Shown piece by piece: positions 60,101-64,000 of a stretch of 64,000 nucleotides of DNA; the first letter of the stretch is position 1; the number at the start of each line of letters is the position of its first letter. The position numbers were made by a program, and so were the translations under genes. The stretch comes from Flaviflexus ciconiae. GTDB taxonomy: Bacteria; Actinomycetota; Actinomycetes; Actinomycetales; Actinomycetaceae. The stretch covers positions 2,294,001 to 2,358,000 of the forward strand of contig NZ_CP034593.1 in assembly GCF_003971195.1 (NCBI RefSeq), in the 5' to 3' direction. The notes under the pieces are model-generated. The model saw only the letters and a program-made list of their open reading frames with translations, had not been told where the DNA came from and ran no database searches.

Positions 60101-62208
60101 ATGAGATCGCTCCATGCTGCCTGCCTCGCACTCCTCGTGTGTGCGCTCGCGATCCTTCCGGTGTCCGCACACGCTACCGAGGAGGACCGGCCGATCGTCC
60201 TCATCGGCACTGGTGGAGTCATGTGGGACTACGTTGACCCGGAGACAACCCCCAACCTTTTTGCCCTCTCCGAAGAATCGGCAGTCGGCAACCTGTCGGT
60301 GCGGGCGGTCCACCCGGTCGCCTGTCCCGCCGATGGCTGGCTTACCCTCGGTGCGGGCGAACGCGCCGGTGATGATGAGACGGACAATGGGGCGTGCCGA
60401 CTCCTTGAAGAACCCGTTGACGGAACTGTTCCCCACTGGGAGGACTACGTTGCCTCCGCGGAAAACTCTGCCTACTCACCTCGTCTCGGTCAGCTCGCAG
60501 AGCTCACCGCAGACCGCAACACGCTCGCGCTCGGCCCAGGTGCCGCCATTGCTCTTGCCGACGAGAACGGCACTGTCTCCTCCTATGGTCAGATCGAGGA
60601 TTACCGCGACCTAGCGGAAGGCCAAGACCTTGTTCTCGTCGACATCGGCTCTATGTCTCAGATCGAACCAACTGTTTTCGATGAAACCCAGAACCGGCAG
60701 AAGGGCGATCCGCTAGCTGCTTCGTTCGAAACCCAGGAATGGGATGAGGAAGCGATCCGGGCAGACATGGCAACAATCGATGCCAGGCTCGGAGAGGTTC
60801 TTGATGCAATCGAAGAAACAACGCCCGAGGCGCGGATCATTGTTGCCTCCCTCTCTGACTATTCCGCAACTGCTTCCACCCAGCAGGTGATCATGGAGGT
60901 GACAGGAGAGCCTGGCCTGCTCACCAGCTCAACAACGAGGCGGAGCGGGCTTGTGGCAGCAACCGACCTGCTCCCAACCCTCGTCAATGGTTCTGAAGGT
61001 CCGGGAGATTCGATTGTCGTCGACGCTGGCGGAACAGCGGAAGGGAACCGGGCCGCCGTTACCGAGTTTGACTCCCTCACGAAAGCCATTAAGCCCGCCA
61101 CCGGATGGGTGTATGCCCTGTGGGGCATAAGCTGGCTTCTTGTTTTCTTCGCCACCCTGATCTTCCGAAGGAAACCGGTCCTGCGCGGCGGTGCGCTAGC
61201 TGTGGCCAGCCTGCCCGCCTCGGCCGTGCTCATAAACGTTACTCCCTGGCACACGACGGGCAATCCCACGCTGATGCTGTGCCTAGGAATCGCCGTCGGC
61301 AGCGTGCTAATCGGTATCCTTTCCTATCGCCTACACGGACGTCACCGTGCGGCGCCAGCGGCCCTCGTTGCCGGCCTTGTCCTGCTTTCCTACATGCTTC
61401 CTGTTCTTGTCGGCTCCCCGCTGGCCCTCAACTCTGTCTTTGGTGCGCTCCCGTCGGTCGGCAGGTTTTACGGCATGAACAACATGATGTTTGCGATCGT
61501 GGCGGCAAGCGGGCTCGTGCTCGCCGGCATCATTGCCGAAAAGCTTGCTGATCGTCAGCGTGCGGCGGCCCTGATTGTTGGCTTGGGGCAACTATTGTTT
61601 TTATCGACGGATCTCCCTGGCACGGCACTGACTTTGGCGGGCCACCCGTTCTCGTGGTCGGCTTTCTATTCCTCGCACTGCTCGTGAGCGGCCGCCGGCT
61701 CACCTGGCTCTCGAGCCTTGGCATACTGCTTGCGGGTGTTGCCGTTGCCGCCTTCTTCCTACTCGTTGACTACCTGCGCCCGGTCGAGGACCGCACCCAC
61801 CTGGGTGATTTCGCGCAGTCGATACTGGACGGAACAGCTTTCGACGTTATAGCCCGGAAGGCCATGCAGGTGGTGACCCTGTGGCCGCTACTGCTGGTCT
61901 TCGTCATCATGCTTGCCGTGCTCTGGATGCTGTGGCGGAAGAAAGCACCGATAAGCCTCGGGCAGTTAGTGCACCCGAATGGTGACAGCTGGGTGTGGAC
62001 AATCATTGCCCTCGTTGTCGTACTCCTGGGAGGAACCCTCCTCAACGACTCCGGTCCCATCATCTTCCTCACGGGTGGAATGGTGGCGATTCCCCTCCTT
62101 GCCTCAATCCTCTATTACGGGAAGCCGCTAGGTGCTCGGAAACAGAAGCTGGCGGGTGACACGGATGAGAAAGCCCGGGGATCAAACAGGGATAGCACTA
62201 CGAATTAG
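60101..62208 (+). CDS. Large membrane protein with extracytoplasmic phosphatase-like domain, frameshifted
   Basis: The zero frame (60101-61687) gives a signal peptide (SLHAACLALLVCALAILPVSAHA), a ~340-residue external domain of alkaline-phosphatase-superfamily rhythm (IVLIGTGGVMWDYVDPETTPNLFALS, ARIIVASLSDYS) and several membrane helices. At TTGGGGCA (61584-61591) the expected sequence passes to the -1 frame (ATIVFIDGSPWHGTDFGGPPVLVVGFLFLALLVSG, more helices, end at 62208). One lost G explains it. The intact protein would be ~700 residues. Conserved layout in actinobacteria; function unknown. Confidence 0.65.
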
Positions 62209-62301
62209 CTGAGCGAACATGCCTGAACGGCTGGCTCTCCTCGGCGATGACCCGACTCAGTCAATTGCGTTGCTCAGACGATCACGCAAAGTGAGGTGGT
62301 C

Positions 62302-63102
62302 TCACTCGCTGGTGACGGGCCTGATCTTGTAGGCGCAGAAGGGCTCGCCCGGTCGCTGCGTAGACGGGTCGACTCGATACTGAGAGGTGACGCGGACGCC
62401 GCGGAGGCGCCTCATGTTCACCGCCAGGGCAACATCTCGGTACTGGGCGGCCCGGTGGAGGTGCCCGGAGAAGTCGTTACCGGTGGGACGATGCTGAAGG
62501 TCGCAGGGAATTTCCTGGAGAGTCATGCCGGCAACCAGCATGTCGATCGTCATGGCCGTTTCCACGCCCCATCCTCGCGCCAGAGGCTTTGCGGCCTCGT
62601 AGGCTTCACGGGTCATGCAACGCTGACCAGAGAGCGGCTGGGTCGGTGACCATCCCGTCATGTTCGAGATTGCCTTCCGAGATAGGCCGGTGACGAGGCC
62701 GTGGCCACCCGCACCCGCCTGCTTCGGCAGAACGGCAATCGTGCAGTCCGCTTTGCCGGAGGCGACGGGACCAACGAGAGGAGCAGTCTGAACCGAGGTC
62801 TCGCCAAGATCAGCATCAATGAACATGAGGAGGCGGGGCTGACGCCCCTCCGCATCTCTCATGGCAACCACGGAGGCTCCCGTTTCAAGGGCCGATGCTT
62901 TGCCACGGTTCACGGGGTGGCGGACAACGGTAGCGCCCGCTGCGCGAGCGGCGGACTGGGTGTCGTCGGTGGAGCCATCATCGACCACAACAATGAGGTC
63001 GACGTATGGAATAGCGCGCGCGGCTCGGATTGTCGAGGCGATGAGATCGACCTCGTCCTTTGCCGGAATGACGACAGCGACATGCGCACTTTGGGTGTTC
63101 AC
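62302..63102 (-). CDS. Family 2 glycosyltransferase, GpgS-like
   Basis: 266 residues. GT-A fold: VAVVIPAKDEVDLIASTIRAA, LIVVVDDGSTDDTQSAARAAGATVVRHPVNRGKASALETG, metal-binding FIDADLGET, then SGQRCMTREAYEAA and WGVETAMTIDML. The layout is like glucosyl-3-phosphoglycerate synthase or polyprenyl-phosphate sugar transferases; no membrane helix, favouring the former. Start GTG 63102. Confidence 0.8.
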   Translation of the reverse strand: MNTQSAHVAVVIPAKDEVDLIASTIRAARAIPYVDLIVVVDDGSTDDTQSAARAAGATVVRHPVNRGKASALETGASVVAMRDAEGRQPRLLMFIDADLGETSVQTAPLVGPVASGKADCTIAVLPKQAGAGGHGLVTGLSRKAISNMTGWSPTQPLSGQRCMTREAYEAAKPLARGWGVETAMTIDMLVAGMTLQEIPCDLQHRPTGNDFSGHLHRAAQYRDVALAVNMRRLRGVRVTSQYRVDPSTQRPGEPFCAYKIRPVTSE

Positions 63103-63154
63103 GTCTTTAGCTTATCGCGCTACGGACTGAGAGATTGCCAACAGAATAAAAAAA

Positions 63155-63190
63155 GGGCAGAACGGGCAGTACTATCCACCCGTTCCGCCC
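63155..63190 (-). terminator. Terminator of the DUF5926 gene
   Basis: Read leftward: GGGCGGAACGGG (63190-63179), loop, CCCGTTCTGCCC (63166-63155, one mismatch) and seven T. Confidence 0.85.
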
Positions 63191-63201
63191 AGTTTTGGAC
63201 A

Positions 63202-64000
63202 TTATCGCAGTGTCACCTGTCGAGAAACGATGCCCGAACGGGTGCGTCGCTCCTCGGCGGTGAGTGGCTCGGTCGAATTAATGGCGGCTGTGAACTCCTC
63301 GTTGAACGCCTTCATGGGCTCACCGAGCTCGTCAGCTTCCGTACCGGGGGCCAACTGCCATACGGGGATAAGAAGACCGCATGCCCTGAATGCACCGACG
63401 AAACGAGCGTCCTTATCGAAGCCTTCGCTACGGCTCGACTGGAGGCGTGCCAGCCCGTCAAGGACGCGGTCCTGATCTTCGGGCCGGATCCAGCGAATAA
63501 ACTCGTTCGTCATCCGGCACCAGTAGGCACCGCGGACACCCTCGACTGGTGCCGACGGGATAACGTTCTCGCGGGTCTGTTCGATGGCCTGACGTACGTC
63601 CTCGCGGTCGCGCTCCTCGTCGCTCATCCAGTACGAGAAATCCTCGTACAGGGTGAGTTCAATATCCTTGTCGACCAGGACGTCGGGAAGGCGGGGACCA
63701 GGCTCGGCCAGCTCGGCAGACTGAATAGCTGCGCCAGGCTCAAGCTCGAGGGCGTCGATAATGAGAGCTGCGAGGTCGCGGGATGCGTCACCGGATCCCG
63801 TGACGGTCTGAATGGCAACGAGAAGCTCACCGCTTTCGCGGCGTACCGCGGCCGACATGTTCGGAAGCAGTGTCACCAGGGTGATGTCCCGGCTTCCGTA
63901 CTCTTCAGTTGTCGTTACCGTGGTGGTTGCGGCGGGAATGATTTCCCGCATGGCAACCAGTTCAATCTCTGCCTTGAGGCCCTCGTAGGGGCGCTCAACG
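63202..64000 (-). CDS. DUF5926-type protein, C-terminal part (cut by window edge)
   Basis: The frame is open to the window edge, beginning there with RPYEGLKAEIELVAMREIIPAATTTV, then ITLVTLLPNMSAAVRRESGELLVAIQTVTGSGDASRDLAALIIDALELEPG, the characteristic run of this actinobacterial family. The family's N-terminal SEC-C/zinc segment would lie outside. Function unknown. Confidence 0.75.
   Translation of the reverse strand, partial: VERPYEGLKAEIELVAMREIIPAATTTVTTTEEYGSRDITLVTLLPNMSAAVRRESGELLVAIQTVTGSGDASRDLAALIIDALELEPGAAIQSAELAEPGPRLPDVLVDKDIELTLYEDFSYWMSDEERDREDVRQAIEQTRENVIPSAPVEGVRGAYWCRMTNEFIRWIRPEDQDRVLDGLARLQSSRSEGFDKDARFVGAFRACGLLIPVWQLAPGTEADELGEPMKAFNEEFTAAINSTEPLTAEERRTRSGIVSRQVTLR

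Noticed and set aside
1-64000. CRISPR array or insertion sequence
   Set aside because: No regularly spaced repeats with unique spacers and no transposase-like frame with terminal inverted repeats were seen.

Overview
The window looks like a chromosomal segment of a high-GC Gram-positive bacterium (order Actinomycetales, probably an Actinomycetaceae-like organism). The evidence is the N-terminus of the proteasome-type ATPase ARC at the left edge, a DUF5926-type gene at the right edge, many GTG starts, dense ATGA-overlapping operons, and actinobacterial versions of SerS, prephenate dehydratase and a GpgS-like glycosyltransferase. It consists of host chromosome, one complete-looking tailed-phage prophage of about 38.8 kb (12152-50943), then host chromosome again. 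Left host part (1-12151): arc (partial), a TetR regulator, an ATP-grasp ligase divergent from a DsbA/FrnE-like oxidoreductase, a heterodimeric ABC exporter pair whose two nucleotide sites are respectively degenerate and canonical, an unknown gene, two small exported proteins, a two-domain VOC protein, and a region with an NYN-nuclease gene broken by one amber codon. Prophage (12152-50943): it is integrated in the 3' end of tRNA-Ser(GCT) and flanked by a 21-bp direct repeat. A leftward lysogeny operon (15074 to 12273) encodes a repressor, a HigB-like toxin candidate, a HigA-like antitoxin, a SecB-like chaperone with a frameshift and an ImmA/IrrE peptidase; this resembles a toxin-antitoxin-chaperone module. 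Rightward early genes (15266-25862) cover Cro-like, GIY-YIG/HTH and antirepressor proteins, small zinc proteins, an ERF-like annealing candidate, a replication protein with 11-bp iterons inside it, SSB, RusA and HNH. One leftward glycine-zipper gene (17527-18015) interrupts them. Then follow the terminase pair, portal, ClpP-like protease with a nested scaffold, capsid, connectors, tail tube, frameshifted tail chaperones, tape measure with an M23 domain, tail-tip proteins, amidase endolysin and holin. The late region ends with three related tail proteins, one containing a (CT)13 tract able to vary in phase. Behind the late terminator lies an accessory cassette (DUF3800 protein plus a PBECR-like nuclease candidate), decayed remnants of another element, and the integrase. 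Right host part (50944-64000): tRNA-Ser(GCT); an unknown gene; a two-gene operon of an NYN nuclease and an HTH/N6-methylase-like protein whose catalytic motif reads EPPF, transcribed from a promoter bracketed by two nearly identical 15-bp operator-like sites; tRNA-Ser(TGA); a quinone oxidoreductase; a HAD phosphatase; serS; a diacylglycerol-kinase-like gene; pheA; a large membrane protein gene with a frameshift; a glycosyltransferase; and a partial DUF5926 gene. Several genes in both prophage and host (about 12.8, 21.9, 24.24, 38.36, 41.67 and 61.59 kb) are broken by small indels, mostly in or beside G/C runs. This pattern should be checked against raw reads before any of them is called a pseudogene. 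All functional names rest on motif recognition by eye, without database searches.
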